64,000 nt of DNA, from the NCBI RefSeq assembly GCF_009766085.1, contig NZ_LMUF01000035.1, positions 34,936-98,935 on the forward strand, written 5' to 3'. The translations under genes and the position numbers were made by a program. The notes under the pieces were generated by a model. That model did no database searches, was not told the DNA's origin, and saw nothing but the letters and a program-made list of their open reading frames with translations. The DNA comes from Burkholderia sp. S171. Lineage in GTDB: Bacteria; Pseudomonadota; Gammaproteobacteria; Burkholderiales; Burkholderiaceae. The number at the start of each line of letters is the position of its first letter. The stretch's first letter is position 1. Positions 40,844 through 49,060 of this stretch are shown here, piece by piece.

Positions 40844-42877
40844 ATGAAAGCGGCGAAGCATTCGGTGGCGGATGCTTCGCCGCGTCCGTTTACGAAGGGG
40901 ACGGCGGAGGAATCGGTGCAGGCATCGGCGCGGGCGTCGGCCGGAACCGCGTTCGAAGCGGCGCGTGCCACAATCGGGGGTCTCCACCGTCTGGAATCCG
41001 TTCACGTGACGCGGCGTTTGATCGTTTTCCTGATTCTTCTCGCGGCACTTGCCGGCGTGTGCGCGCTCACGTGGAGTATCGCGTGGCAGCGTGGCCTGGA
41101 CACGTTGCGTCAAAACGCGGCGGCGCGTGTCGACCGCACAACAGCCGAATTGAAAAGCACGCTCGACCGTTACGAATATCTGCCTTATCTGCTTTCGCGC
41201 CATCCGTTCGTGCAGGAAGTTCTCGCCGATCCGAACCCGCAATTCGCCGCACGCGCGGACCGTTATCTCGCCGACCTGAACACGCACGCGCGTGCCACGG
41301 CGACCTACATCATCCAGTCGAACGGGCGCTGCGTGGCGGCGAGCAACTGGGATGGCCCGGATAGTTTCGTGGGGGCGGAATACCTCTTCCGGCCGTATTT
41401 CGTCGATGCCGTCAAAGGCGGAACCGGCCGATTTTTCGGGCTCGGCACGATCTCGCGCGAGCCGGGTTATTTCATCTCGCAGCCGGTATTCAAAGAGGGC
41501 ACGCGGGACATTATCGGCGTGGCTGTGGTCAAGCTGAACCTGGAATGGCTGCAGGGCGCCGATGCCTCCGAGCCGCTGCTCGTCACCGATGACCACGGCG
41601 TGATCTTCCTGTCTTCCGTGCCGGCGTGGAAATATCACACGCTGCGGCCGTTGCCGAAGGACATCGAAGCGTCGGTGTATTCCGCGCGGCAGTACGCGCA
41701 GCATCCGATCACCGCGCTGCCGATGACCATCGTGCGCACGCTCGAAGGCGGCGCGCAGATCGTGCGCGTGGGAGGCGGGCGCGACGCACCGAGTTTCCTC
41801 GCCACGCAGCGCGCGCTCGGCGAACCCGATTGGCACTTGATGACGATGGTGTCGCTCGATCCGGCGGTCGATGCCGCGTGGAGCGCGACGGTGGTGACGG
41901 CGCTGGTATTCATTTCGCTATGTTTGCTCGCGTTCTACTGGCGCATGCGGCGTGTGCGTGTGCGGGAAATGATCCGCAGCCGCGCGCTGTTGCAGACCGC
42001 CTATGCCGAACTGAATGAACGCGTCGCGGAGCGCACGGCGGATTTATCGGAGGCGAACGTGATGCTGACCAAGGAGGTGAGCGAGCGCACGCGCGCCGAA
42101 CAGGACTTGCGGGCGGCGCACGACGAGCTGATCCAGGCGAGCAAACTGGCCGCGCTGGGGCAGATGGCGGCGGGCATTACGCATGAGTTGAACCAGCCGC
42201 TCGCCGCATTGCGCAGTTTCTCCGACAACACCCGCGTGCTGATCGAGCGCGGCGATCACGTCGCGGCGCATGAAAATCTTGAAGCGATTGCCGCGCTGAC
42301 CGAGCGCATGGGAAAGATCACGAATCAGCTGAAGTTGTTCGTGGCCAAGGCCCGTCCGAAAAACGCACGTACCGATGTTGGCCGCGCATTGCGCAACGTG
42401 CTCGCCATGTTGCAGCCGCGTTTGAAAAACGTAGTGCTCGCCTTCGATGCCAACGAACGCGCCGATTCCAGCCCGCCGCTCTATGTGCGCTGCGAGGATC
42501 TGCGGCTCGAGCAAATCCTGATCAACCTGATTGGCAACGCGCTGGACGCGGTGGTCGCGTGCGATGTTCCTCGTATCGAGATTGAGTTGGTGAGGCACGA
42601 AACAACGGTCGATATCGTGGTGCGCGACAACGGGCCGGGCATTCCACCGGATGTCCTGCCGCGTCTTTTCGAGCCGTTTTTCACGACGAAGGAAATGGGT
42701 CACGGATTGGGTCTGGGGTTGGCGATATCGTCGGCTATCGCGCGGGATTACGGCGGTACGCTGGTCGCACGCAATCTGATCCCGCAAGTGGAAGTGGATG
42801 GGCCGGAGGGCGGCACGCAGACCGACGCGGATCGCTCGCACGGGGCGGAATTCGTGATTACGCTGCATCGGGCGTGA
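40844..42877 (+). CDS. dctB: C4-dicarboxylate sensor histidine kinase DctB
   Basis: A 677-residue membrane sensor. After an unusually long Ala/Ser/Thr-rich cytoplasmic start (1 to about 57), membrane helix 1 (58-81) and helix 2 (347-367) enclose a large periplasmic double-Cache sensor. A coiled coil (about 385-430) leads to the H-box with phospho-acceptor H447 (GITHELNQPLAALR), then the N-box (NLIGNALDAVV) and G-boxes (DNGPGIPPDV; GHGLGLGLAI). It senses external dicarboxylates and phosphorylates DctD. Confidence 0.93.
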   Translation: MKAAKHSVADASPRPFTKGTAEESVQASARASAGTAFEAARATIGGLHRLESVHVTRRLIVFLILLAALAGVCALTWSIAWQRGLDTLRQNAAARVDRTTAELKSTLDRYEYLPYLLSRHPFVQEVLADPNPQFAARADRYLADLNTHARATATYIIQSNGRCVAASNWDGPDSFVGAEYLFRPYFVDAVKGGTGRFFGLGTISREPGYFISQPVFKEGTRDIIGVAVVKLNLEWLQGADASEPLLVTDDHGVIFLSSVPAWKYHTLRPLPKDIEASVYSARQYAQHPITALPMTIVRTLEGGAQIVRVGGGRDAPSFLATQRALGEPDWHLMTMVSLDPAVDAAWSATVVTALVFISLCLLAFYWRMRRVRVREMIRSRALLQTAYAELNERVAERTADLSEANVMLTKEVSERTRAEQDLRAAHDELIQASKLAALGQMAAGITHELNQPLAALRSFSDNTRVLIERGDHVAAHENLEAIAALTERMGKITNQLKLFVAKARPKNARTDVGRALRNVLAMLQPRLKNVVLAFDANERADSSPPLYVRCEDLRLEQILINLIGNALDAVVACDVPRIEIELVRHETTVDIVVRDNGPGIPPDVLPRLFEPFFTTKEMGHGLGLGLAISSAIARDYGGTLVARNLIPQVEVDGPEGGTQTDADRSHGAEFVITLHRA

Positions 42878-42926
42878 CCGGTGCAGCAGCACGCGCTCCA
42901 TGCTGAGAAAATGCGCGGATACGTAA

Positions 42927-42976
42927 CGAACCACAGCGAACCACAGCGAACCACAGCGAACCACAGCGAACCACAG
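42927..42976. repeat. five tandem copies of a 10-base unit CGAACCACAG
   Basis: Five perfect head-to-tail copies lie between dctB and dctD, 50 bases after the dctB stop and 55 bases before dctD. The unit is one DNA helical turn long. Such an array can change copy number by slippage. Confidence 0.95.
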
Positions 42977-43030
42977 CGGTTCGCGCTGAAAACCGCAACA
43001 CGAAGCAACACCCCGCAGGAGTAGAAACCC

Positions 43031-44371
43031 ATGACCACAGGCCTTCAGGTGATCTTCATCGAAGACGATGAACTGGTACGCCGCGCAAGCGTGCAAAGCC
43101 TCCAGCTCGCGGGCTTCGACGTAACCGCATTCGGGAGTGTAGAGGGCGCATCGCGGCTGATCGATGCCAGTTTCCCCGGCGTGATCGTGAGCGACATCCG
43201 GCTGCCGGGCGCGAGCGGCCTCGATCTTCTCGCTCAATGCCACGAACGGGCGCCCGAAGTACCGGTCATCCTCGTGACAGGCCACGGCGATATCTCAATG
43301 GCCGTCCAGGCCATGCGCGACGGCGCCTACGATTTCATCGAAAAACCCTTCGCGTCGGAGCGCTTGATTGAAGCGGTTCGCCGCGCGCTGGAACGTCGCA
43401 CACTCGTGCTGGAAAACCGCGCGCTACGGCGTGAGCTTGCGGGCCAGAGCAGCGTGGCGCCAAAGATCATCGGACGCAGCCCGGCGATTGAACAGGTGCG
43501 CAAGCTGATCGCCAACGTGGCGCCCACCGATGCCTCCGTGCTGATTAACGGCGACACCGGCGCCGGCAAGGAACTGATCGCGCGCAGCCTGCACGACTTG
43601 TCGCCGCGCCGGGATAAACCGTTTATCGCAGTGAATTGCGGTGCGTTGCCTGAGCAAATGTTCGAGTCGGAGATGTTCGGTTACGAGGCCGGCGCGTTTA
43701 CTGGCGCGCAGAAACGCCGCATCGGGAAGCTCGAACATGCGTCGGGCGGCACGCTGTTCCTCGATGAAATCGAAAGCATGCCGCTCGCGCTGCAAGTGAA
43801 ATTGCTTCGTGTGCTGCAGGACGGCGTGCTGGAGCGGCTGGGTTCGAATCAGCCGATCCGCGCGAATTGCCGCGTGATCGCGGCCGTGAAGGGCGACATG
43901 ACGGAGCATGTCGCGGCAGGTACGTTTCGGCGCGACCTGATGTATCGGCTAAACGTGGTGACGATCACGCTGCCACCGCTTGCTGAACGCCGCGAAGACG
44001 TGGTGCCGTTGTTCGAGCATTTTTTGCTCGATGCCGCCGTGCGATACGAACGCCCCGCGCCGTTGCTCAACGATCGCCAGCGAGCAGAGTTGATGCAGCG
44101 CGACTGGCCGGGCAATGTGCGCGAACTGCGCAACGCGGCGGACCGGATGGTGCTGGGTATCATCGATGAAACCGGTGTCCCGCTCGATGCCGCGACGCAA
44201 TCGCTGAAAGAGCGCACGGAGCAGTTTGAACGCGCGGTGATCGGGGAAGCGCTGGAGCAGTGCGGCGGCGTGGTGGCCGCGGCGGCCGACCGGCTGCAAC
44301 TCGGCAAGGCCACGCTCTACGAAAAGATCAAGCGTTATGGACTGGCGGCTAAGGGCGAGGTTGAGCGGTAG
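43031..44371 (+). CDS. dctD: sigma-54-dependent response regulator DctD
   Basis: A 446-residue NtrC-class activator. The receiver domain (1-120) has phospho-acceptor D55 (VIVSDIRLPG). The AAA+ domain carries Walker A (GDTGAGKE), the sigma-54 contact loop GAFTGA and FLDEIESMPLALQVKLLRVLQ. The C-terminal Fis-type helix-turn-helix is in VVAAAADRLQLGKATLYEKIKRYGL. It should act at the sigma-54 promoter of dctA. Confidence 0.95.
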   Translation: MTTGLQVIFIEDDELVRRASVQSLQLAGFDVTAFGSVEGASRLIDASFPGVIVSDIRLPGASGLDLLAQCHERAPEVPVILVTGHGDISMAVQAMRDGAYDFIEKPFASERLIEAVRRALERRTLVLENRALRRELAGQSSVAPKIIGRSPAIEQVRKLIANVAPTDASVLINGDTGAGKELIARSLHDLSPRRDKPFIAVNCGALPEQMFESEMFGYEAGAFTGAQKRRIGKLEHASGGTLFLDEIESMPLALQVKLLRVLQDGVLERLGSNQPIRANCRVIAAVKGDMTEHVAAGTFRRDLMYRLNVVTITLPPLAERREDVVPLFEHFLLDAAVRYERPAPLLNDRQRAELMQRDWPGNVRELRNAADRMVLGIIDETGVPLDAATQSLKERTEQFERAVIGEALEQCGGVVAAAADRLQLGKATLYEKIKRYGLAAKGEVER

Positions 44372-44404
44372 GCAAGGCGTGGTGTTCTGCGTATTTCCCT
44401 CCCA

Positions 44405-44449
44405 AAAAGCAAAACGCCCGCCGAATGAATCGGCGGGCGTTTTGCTTTT
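44405..44449. terminator. strong bidirectional terminator between dctD and the tlpA-like gene
   Basis: A 19-base perfect stem (44405-44423 with 44431-44449) with A-rich and T-rich ends and a 7-base loop, between convergent genes. Confidence 0.95.
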
Positions 44450-44479
44450 GAATGGAGTAACGCGTCAAGCCGAACCGGC

Positions 44480-45016
44480 TTAGGCTGCGTTCAGTGCTTT
44501 GTCGAGAAGCGCATCGAGTTCCGCGAACGTCGGCTCGCCGACGTAACGCTTCAAGATCTTGCCGTCTTTATCCACGACAAACGTAGTCGGCGTCAATTGC
44601 ACATTGCCGAACTGCTTGGCGGCGCTGCCGTCGTCCATTGCAACCTTGAACGGCAGGTTGCGCGTTTGCGCGTAGTTGGTCACGTACATCGGGGCGTCGT
44701 ATTTCATTGCCACCGCGACGAATTCCAGGCCGCGGCCCTTGAAGCGGTTATAGGTGTCGACCATGGCCGGCATCTCTTTCATGCAAGTTTCGCAATCGGT
44801 CGCCCAGAAGTTGATCAGGTAGACCTTGCCCTTGAGATCCGTCGATGTCGAAATCTTCTGGCCCGACAACAGCGTGAACGTGGCGTCCGGAACACGTTGC
44901 TGACCGCCGAACGCGAAATAGCCGGTGCACGCAATCACGCCGGCGACAACCGCCATCAAGATATAGCGCAGCGGGCTCTTGCTTCGCCCCGGCGAAACCT
45001 GTGAATTCTCTGACAT
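44480..45016 (-). CDS. TlpA/ResA-like thiol-disulfide oxidoreductase
   Basis: A 178-residue thioredoxin-fold protein anchored in the inner membrane by helix 17-36 (RYILMAVVAGVIACTGYFAF) with its domain in the periplasm. The active site is C75-E-T-C78 in FWATDCETCMKEMP, and the cis-proline loop is LTPTTFVVDKDG. It probably reduces periplasmic thiols, for example during cytochrome c maturation (inference). The ATG at 45016 is preferred; the extra 19 residues of the longer frame do not fit. Confidence 0.92.
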   Translation of the reverse strand: MSENSQVSPGRSKSPLRYILMAVVAGVIACTGYFAFGGQQRVPDATFTLLSGQKISTSTDLKGKVYLINFWATDCETCMKEMPAMVDTYNRFKGRGLEFVAVAMKYDAPMYVTNYAQTRNLPFKVAMDDGSAAKQFGNVQLTPTTFVVDKDGKILKRYVGEPTFAELDALLDKALNAA

Positions 45017-45244
45017 GGAAACCTCGAGCGCGCTCGGTTTGTACTCGGTTCGTGCTTGGCTAATTCGCCACAACGCCAGCGTGACTGGATGGTCCGCATT
45101 TTAGCCCTAATCTTGAAAAGGCGTTCTGCGTGAGGTGTGCCGCGGGCCGTTTGCTGTGGGGGCCGCGCACTCTGGTGCGAAACGTGCTGTCAACGGTTTC
45201 TGCACCCGCAGCGGATAATCGCGTTTTTCCTTGCAGCTTTTCTC

Positions 45245-45877
45245 ATGATCCGATCTTTCCCACTCGCTTCGAAACGCGCTTTTCCCCATATTGCCGTGGC
45301 GTCCCGGCGCACGTTGTTCAAATCAGCCGCTTCAACCACCACGCTTTTGTTCATCGCCGCTTCGCTGCTGGCCTGCACACCGGCCTACGACTGGCGCACG
45401 ATCCAGAACAACGACGACGCGTACGAAGTTACCTTCCCCGCGAAGCCGCGCTCCGACGCCCGCGATATCGACGTCGCCGGCAAGCCGATGCACATGAAGA
45501 TGCAGATGGCCGAGGCGGCCGACGCGGTATTCGCCGTCGGTACGGTTGACTTGCCTGACGCCGACCCCGCGACCCAGCGCGCTGCGCTTGATTTTCTTCA
45601 GCAAGGATTGGCGCGCAATCTCAACGCCGCGCCCGCTGTGCACCCGGTTGATATCGATGTTGCGGCAGGCGGGCGGTTGTCCGGCACGGAAATCACCGTC
45701 AGCGGGACGAGCAACGCGAGCGAGGCGGCCACGAATGGCCAGAAGAGCGAGACGCGCCAGATCCGGGCGCGTTTCATTGCCAAAGGGATGCACGCTTACC
45801 AGGTCGCAATCGTCTCAACCAAGGCTCCGCCGCCCGATCAAACCGACCAGTTTTTTTCCTCGTTCAAACTTTTTTAA
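45245..45877 (+). CDS. putative lipoprotein of unknown function
   Basis: A 210-residue protein with a long basic N-terminus, a hydrophobic segment and lipobox LLAC (41-44), followed by TPAYDWRTIQ. The mature part is acidic, with a beta-rich look (YEVTFPAKPRSDARDIDVAG; FIAKGMHAYQVAIVSTKAPP). Homologues are found next to the tlpA-like gene in Burkholderia; no function is known. It is divergent from that gene, with about 230 bases between them. Confidence 0.8.
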   Translation: MIRSFPLASKRAFPHIAVASRRTLFKSAASTTTLLFIAASLLACTPAYDWRTIQNNDDAYEVTFPAKPRSDARDIDVAGKPMHMKMQMAEAADAVFAVGTVDLPDADPATQRAALDFLQQGLARNLNAAPAVHPVDIDVAAGGRLSGTEITVSGTSNASEAATNGQKSETRQIRARFIAKGMHAYQVAIVSTKAPPPDQTDQFFSSFKLF

Positions 45878-46264
45878 GCATTTACCCCAAGCGCATCCAT
45901 TCGTTCGCCGATATTTCTCAAAATGATCGACGCGCAGCAAACGTTTCAAGCCTGAGAAATCGCACAAGCATTTACCGCTAAAACTAGGATTTATCTCAGT
46001 TTTTTGAACTATCCACAGAGGCTGTGGATAACTTTGTGGAAAACATCGCGGCGGCGTCCCAAAGTGCCCGCCCGTCGCGGCTTTCCTTACTTTGCCTTGA
46101 TTCAGTGCAGTCGAAAATAGCCAATAAAATCAAAGGTCTGACGATCATTGCCAAAATGAGTGTTTGATCAGATGTTAGAGAAACAAAGAACGATGCAATG
46201 TGCATAAGTCAAGTCTTGACAGCCGATTTTTCTTTTTATGGACGGTCGCGATTCCGGTGGTGGT
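45878..46264. other. intergenic region between convergent genes, AT-rich, with DnaA-box-like cluster
   Basis: This 387-base stretch separates two gene ends and therefore needs no promoter. Its second half is clearly more AT-rich than its surroundings. It contains the DnaA-box-like cluster at 46009-46043; otherwise no gene, RNA or terminator with a T-run was identified. Confidence 0.6.
46009..46043. promoter_or_regulatory. DnaA-box-like cluster
   Basis: CTATCCACA (46009-46017, one mismatch), TGTGGATAA (46023-46031, a perfect match to the reverse complement of TTATCCACA) and TGTGGAAAA (46035-46043, one mismatch to the same) lie within 35 bases. The first two face each other. No replication gene is nearby, so a role in DnaA titration or a small RNA promoter is only possible. 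Confidence 0.55.
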
Positions 46265-47845
46265 CTATGAGGTCGTAAATGCCCGTCGATACTGAATGGC
46301 TTCCGCGAGGTGAGTCACGGTGGGCGAATCGGCCGCCGCGAGGTCGGCGATCGTACGCGTCACTTTCAAAACGCGGTAATACGCCCGTGCCGACCAGCCG
46401 AAACGTTCACCGGCTTCCCTGAGCAGGCCCTCTCCGGTGGCATCGAGCTGGCAGACGGCGTCCACTTCGCGTCCGTCCAGCTCGCGGTTCGTCTTTCCCT
46501 GGCGGTCGAGTTGCCGGTCGCGCGCGTCGGCCACACGGCGTGCAACGATCGCGCTGGTCTCACCAACGGATGCGCTCCTCCCGGACAATTCCGCTGGCGA
46601 CAAGGCGGGCAATTCGATCTGTATATCGATGCGATCGAGCAGCGGCCCGGATAATTTACGCAGATAACGCGTGGCAACGTCGGGCGTGCACCGGCAGCGG
46701 CCGTTCGGGTCGCCACGCCAACCGCACGGGCAGGGATTCATGGCTGCGACCAATTGACACGCCGCCGGAAAATCGGCCTGATGCGCGGCGCGCGAAATGG
46801 TGATGCGCCCGGCCTCTAGCGGTTCGCGCAGCGTCTCAAGTACTTTCCGGTCGAATTCGGGCAGTTCATCGAGGAACAGCACGCCGAGATGCGCCAGCGT
46901 GATTTCGCCGGGTTGCGGCGGATTGCGCCCACCGACCAGCGCAACGGAACTCGACGAATGATGCGGCGCGCGAAACGGTCGCTGGCGCCATTGCGAGGGC
47001 GAAAATCCGAGCATGCTGGCCGAGAGAATGGCCGCCGACGACAACGCTTCGTCATCGGTCATGGGCGGAAGAAGGCTGGGCAGCCGGGCGGCGAGCATTG
47101 ACTTACCCGCGCCGGGCGGCCCGACCATCAGCAGATGATGCCCACCCGCTGCCGCCACTTCGAGCGCGCGGCGTGCGCCGGGATGGCCGATCACATCGAC
47201 AAGATCGGGCAACGGCGCGCGCCTGCGCAGCGGGGAATCGGGCGCCGCGCCGCGGACCGGTGTAAGACGGCCATCGACCGAACCACTGAGGTGTGCACAC
47301 AAAGCGGGCAGATCAGCCGCACCGAATACGTCGATACCCGGCAATAGCGCCGCTTCCGCAGCACTCCCCAGAGGCAGATAGATTTCCGGCATGCGGGGAT
47401 CGGACTCGCGCATGGACACGCCGTCGAGCGCCGATCCGGCGCGCGCATATTGCCGTGCAGCGCCGCAGGCCATGGCGAACGCGCCGCGCATCGGCCGGAG
47501 CGCACCGGTAAGCGACAACTCCCCTGCGAACTCGCGATGCAGCAGCGCCTCGGCTGGAATCTGGCCGCTCGCCGCAAGAATGCCCAATGCAATTGGCAGG
47601 TCGAAGCGGCCGGATTCCTTCGGGAGGTCGGCGGGCGCGAGATTGACGGTGATACGGCGAACGGGGAAATCGAAACCGCAGTTCTGGAGTGCGGCGCGCA
47701 CCCGCTCGCGGCTTTCACGTACTTCGAGATCGGGCAAGCCGACGATTGAAAAAGAAGGCAATCCATTGGCGAGATGAACCTCGACGGTCACCTCGGGCGC
47801 GCGCCCAGGGGCGGGCGCGCGGCTGCGCACCACGGCAAGCGACAT
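46265..47845 (-). CDS. comM: ComM/YifB family AAA+ helicase-like protein
   Basis: A 526-residue protein of the Mg-chelatase-like YifB/ComM family. ComM helps branch migration during natural transformation. The N-terminal Lon-protease-like domain is about 1-170 (VTVEVHLANGLPSFSIVGLPD). The AAA+ core has Walker A (GPPGAGKS) and FLDELPEFDRKVLETLREPLE. A zinc-finger-like CPCGWRGDPNGRCRC cysteine cluster follows. It appears complete. It suggests the organism may be able to take up and recombine DNA, together with competence genes not in this window. Confidence 0.95.
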   Translation of the reverse strand: MSLAVVRSRAPAPGRAPEVTVEVHLANGLPSFSIVGLPDLEVRESRERVRAALQNCGFDFPVRRITVNLAPADLPKESGRFDLPIALGILAASGQIPAEALLHREFAGELSLTGALRPMRGAFAMACGAARQYARAGSALDGVSMRESDPRMPEIYLPLGSAAEAALLPGIDVFGAADLPALCAHLSGSVDGRLTPVRGAAPDSPLRRRAPLPDLVDVIGHPGARRALEVAAAGGHHLLMVGPPGAGKSMLAARLPSLLPPMTDDEALSSAAILSASMLGFSPSQWRQRPFRAPHHSSSSVALVGGRNPPQPGEITLAHLGVLFLDELPEFDRKVLETLREPLEAGRITISRAAHQADFPAACQLVAAMNPCPCGWRGDPNGRCRCTPDVATRYLRKLSGPLLDRIDIQIELPALSPAELSGRSASVGETSAIVARRVADARDRQLDRQGKTNRELDGREVDAVCQLDATGEGLLREAGERFGWSARAYYRVLKVTRTIADLAAADSPTVTHLAEAIQYRRAFTTS

Positions 47846-47948
47846 GATTTTTTCCCCGCTGCCGTTACCCCGCTAATTCGAGGCGCCGGCTTAATGACCC
47901 AACATCACGGCTCGCTTAGCCGATGACACGCTTTAGAACATCTGGACG

Positions 47949-48224
47949 TCAGTCCTGGACAGTGGACGAACTCGAGGCCGGTCCGCCGCCCAGTTTCGCT
48001 TCCAGTTTCGCGACGCGTTGCTCCAGTTCCTCGAGCCGGGCGCGCGTTCGCACGAGCACTTGCGTTTGGGTATCGAATTCTTCACGCGTCACCAGATCCA
48101 GCTTCGAAAAACCCTGGGACAGCATGGCTTTCATGTTCCGTTCAATGTCCTTTGCCGGCGAATTCTTCAGCAGTTCGCTCATCTTGGCCTGGAAGTCATT
48201 GAATACGTCGTTCGGTTGTTTCAT
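47949..48224 (-). CDS. ubiK: ubiquinone biosynthesis accessory factor UbiK
   Basis: A 91-residue UbiK/YqiC-type protein (accessory factor BMFP family) that assists the UbiJ-dependent late steps of ubiquinone synthesis. The N-terminal amphipathic helix (FNDFQAKMSELLKNSP) and the C-terminal trimeric coiled coil (TQTQVLVRTRARLEELEQRV) are plain. The ATG at 48224 is chosen; the extra 11 residues of the longer frame lack conservation. Confidence 0.93.
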   Translation of the reverse strand: MKQPNDVFNDFQAKMSELLKNSPAKDIERNMKAMLSQGFSKLDLVTREEFDTQTQVLVRTRARLEELEQRVAKLEAKLGGGPASSSSTVQD

Positions 48225-48240
48225 ACGTTTTTCCTCTTGC

Positions 48241-48255
48241 GCACCATAAAAGTGC
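48241..48255. promoter_or_regulatory. NtrC-like site GCAC-N7-GTGC
   Basis: GCACCATAAAAGTGC fits the NtrC dyad (GCAC-N7-GTGC). It lies about 270 bases upstream of the sigma-54 promoter of glnK, within enhancer range, and 17 bases upstream of the ubiK start on the other strand. Confidence 0.5.
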
Positions 48256-48508
48256 ATTCATTGTTAGCTCAGTGCTCCGGCAAACCGGATGATCCATTTT
48301 GGTGCGTGCTCCAGCGGACCGCGAGCACCGCAACACTCCCGCGCGGCACGATCCTGCGCTTTGGAACACACCTGCTTGCCTGAACCTTGCGAGCACTCTA
48401 GCAACGATCTACGGTGCGCGCCAGCGAACGCAGGCGATGCTGGCCATCCGGTCTACCCCACGCATCACATGCCATTCGAGCCGGTTCGACAGGTCATCGA
48501 CACGCGCA

Positions 48509-48524
48509 TGGCATACGAGTTGCA
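48509..48524 (+). promoter_or_regulatory. sigma-54 promoter of glnK-amtB
   Basis: TGGCATACGAGTTGCA has exact -24/-12 spacing and ten of the conserved positions. It is 166 bases upstream of glnK. A sigma-54/NtrC-driven glnK-amtB operon is the rule in proteobacteria. Confidence 0.7.
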
Positions 48525-48689
48525 TATGTGCCCCGGGCCTTGTCCGTGCGCGCTTTTCCGGGCGGTTGGCAATGCGGCGTGGCGCAACGGACGCCGCTCG
48601 CGGCGGACATGAGACAAACGAGGGATCAGGCACGGGACCAGATTAAAGCGCTCAAGCGCCAACTCTGTTCGACACACAGCGAGGGATAA

Positions 48690-49028
48690 ATGAAGCTCAT
48701 TACCGCAATCATCAAGCCGTTCAAGCTCGACGAAGCACGCGAAGCGTTGTCGGCTATTGGCGTCTCGGGCATCACCGTGACCGAGGTAAAAGGCTTCGGC
48801 CGCCAGAAGGGCCACACGGAGCTGTATCGCGGCGCCGAATACGTGGTCGATTTCCTGCCGAAAGTGAAGATCGAAGCGGCGGTCTCCGACGACATCGTCG
48901 ACCAGGCGATCGAAGCGGTCGAGCGTGCGGCCCGCACAGGCAAGATCGGCGACGGCAAGATCTTCGTCACCCCGATTGAACAAGTCATTCGTATTCGTAC
49001 CGGTGAAACCGGCGCGGACGCTCTCTAA
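48690..49028 (+). CDS. glnK: P-II nitrogen regulatory protein GlnK
   Basis: A 112-residue P-II protein. The T-loop with uridylylation site Y51 is intact (TELYRGAEYVVDFLPKVK), and the B-loop is TGKIGDGKIFV. It reports 2-oxoglutarate, ATP/ADP and nitrogen status and blocks AmtB when nitrogen is plentiful. Followed after 32 bases by amtB. Confidence 0.96.
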   Translation: MKLITAIIKPFKLDEAREALSAIGVSGITVTEVKGFGRQKGHTELYRGAEYVVDFLPKVKIEAAVSDDIVDQAIEAVERAARTGKIGDGKIFVTPIEQVIRIRTGETGADAL

Positions 49029-49060
49029 AAAAAGACACGGCGATAAGAGGAAACAGAAGA

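Larger units (their letters stand above)
48225..48689. other. regulatory region between ubiK and glnK, 465 bases
   Basis: Apart from the NtrC-like site (48241-48255) and the sigma-54 promoter (48509-48524), no gene was found. Several plus-strand frames (48289-48612, 48299-48646, 48414-48689) have arginine/cysteine-rich composition and no ribosome binding site. Confidence 0.6.

Noticed and set aside
42927..42976. Tandem repeat considered as a CRISPR array
   Set aside because: Units are contiguous 10-mers without spacers, and no cas genes are present.
46009..46043. Considered as the chromosomal origin
   Set aside because: No dnaA, dnaN, gyrB, parAB or rpmH nearby and only one perfect DnaA box; an origin would normally have more boxes and these neighbours.
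48340..48358. Second sigma-54-like sequence (GGCACGATCCTGC) upstream of glnK
   Set aside because: The GG-to-GC spacing is one base too short; the element at 48509-48524 has exact spacing and lies closer to the gene.
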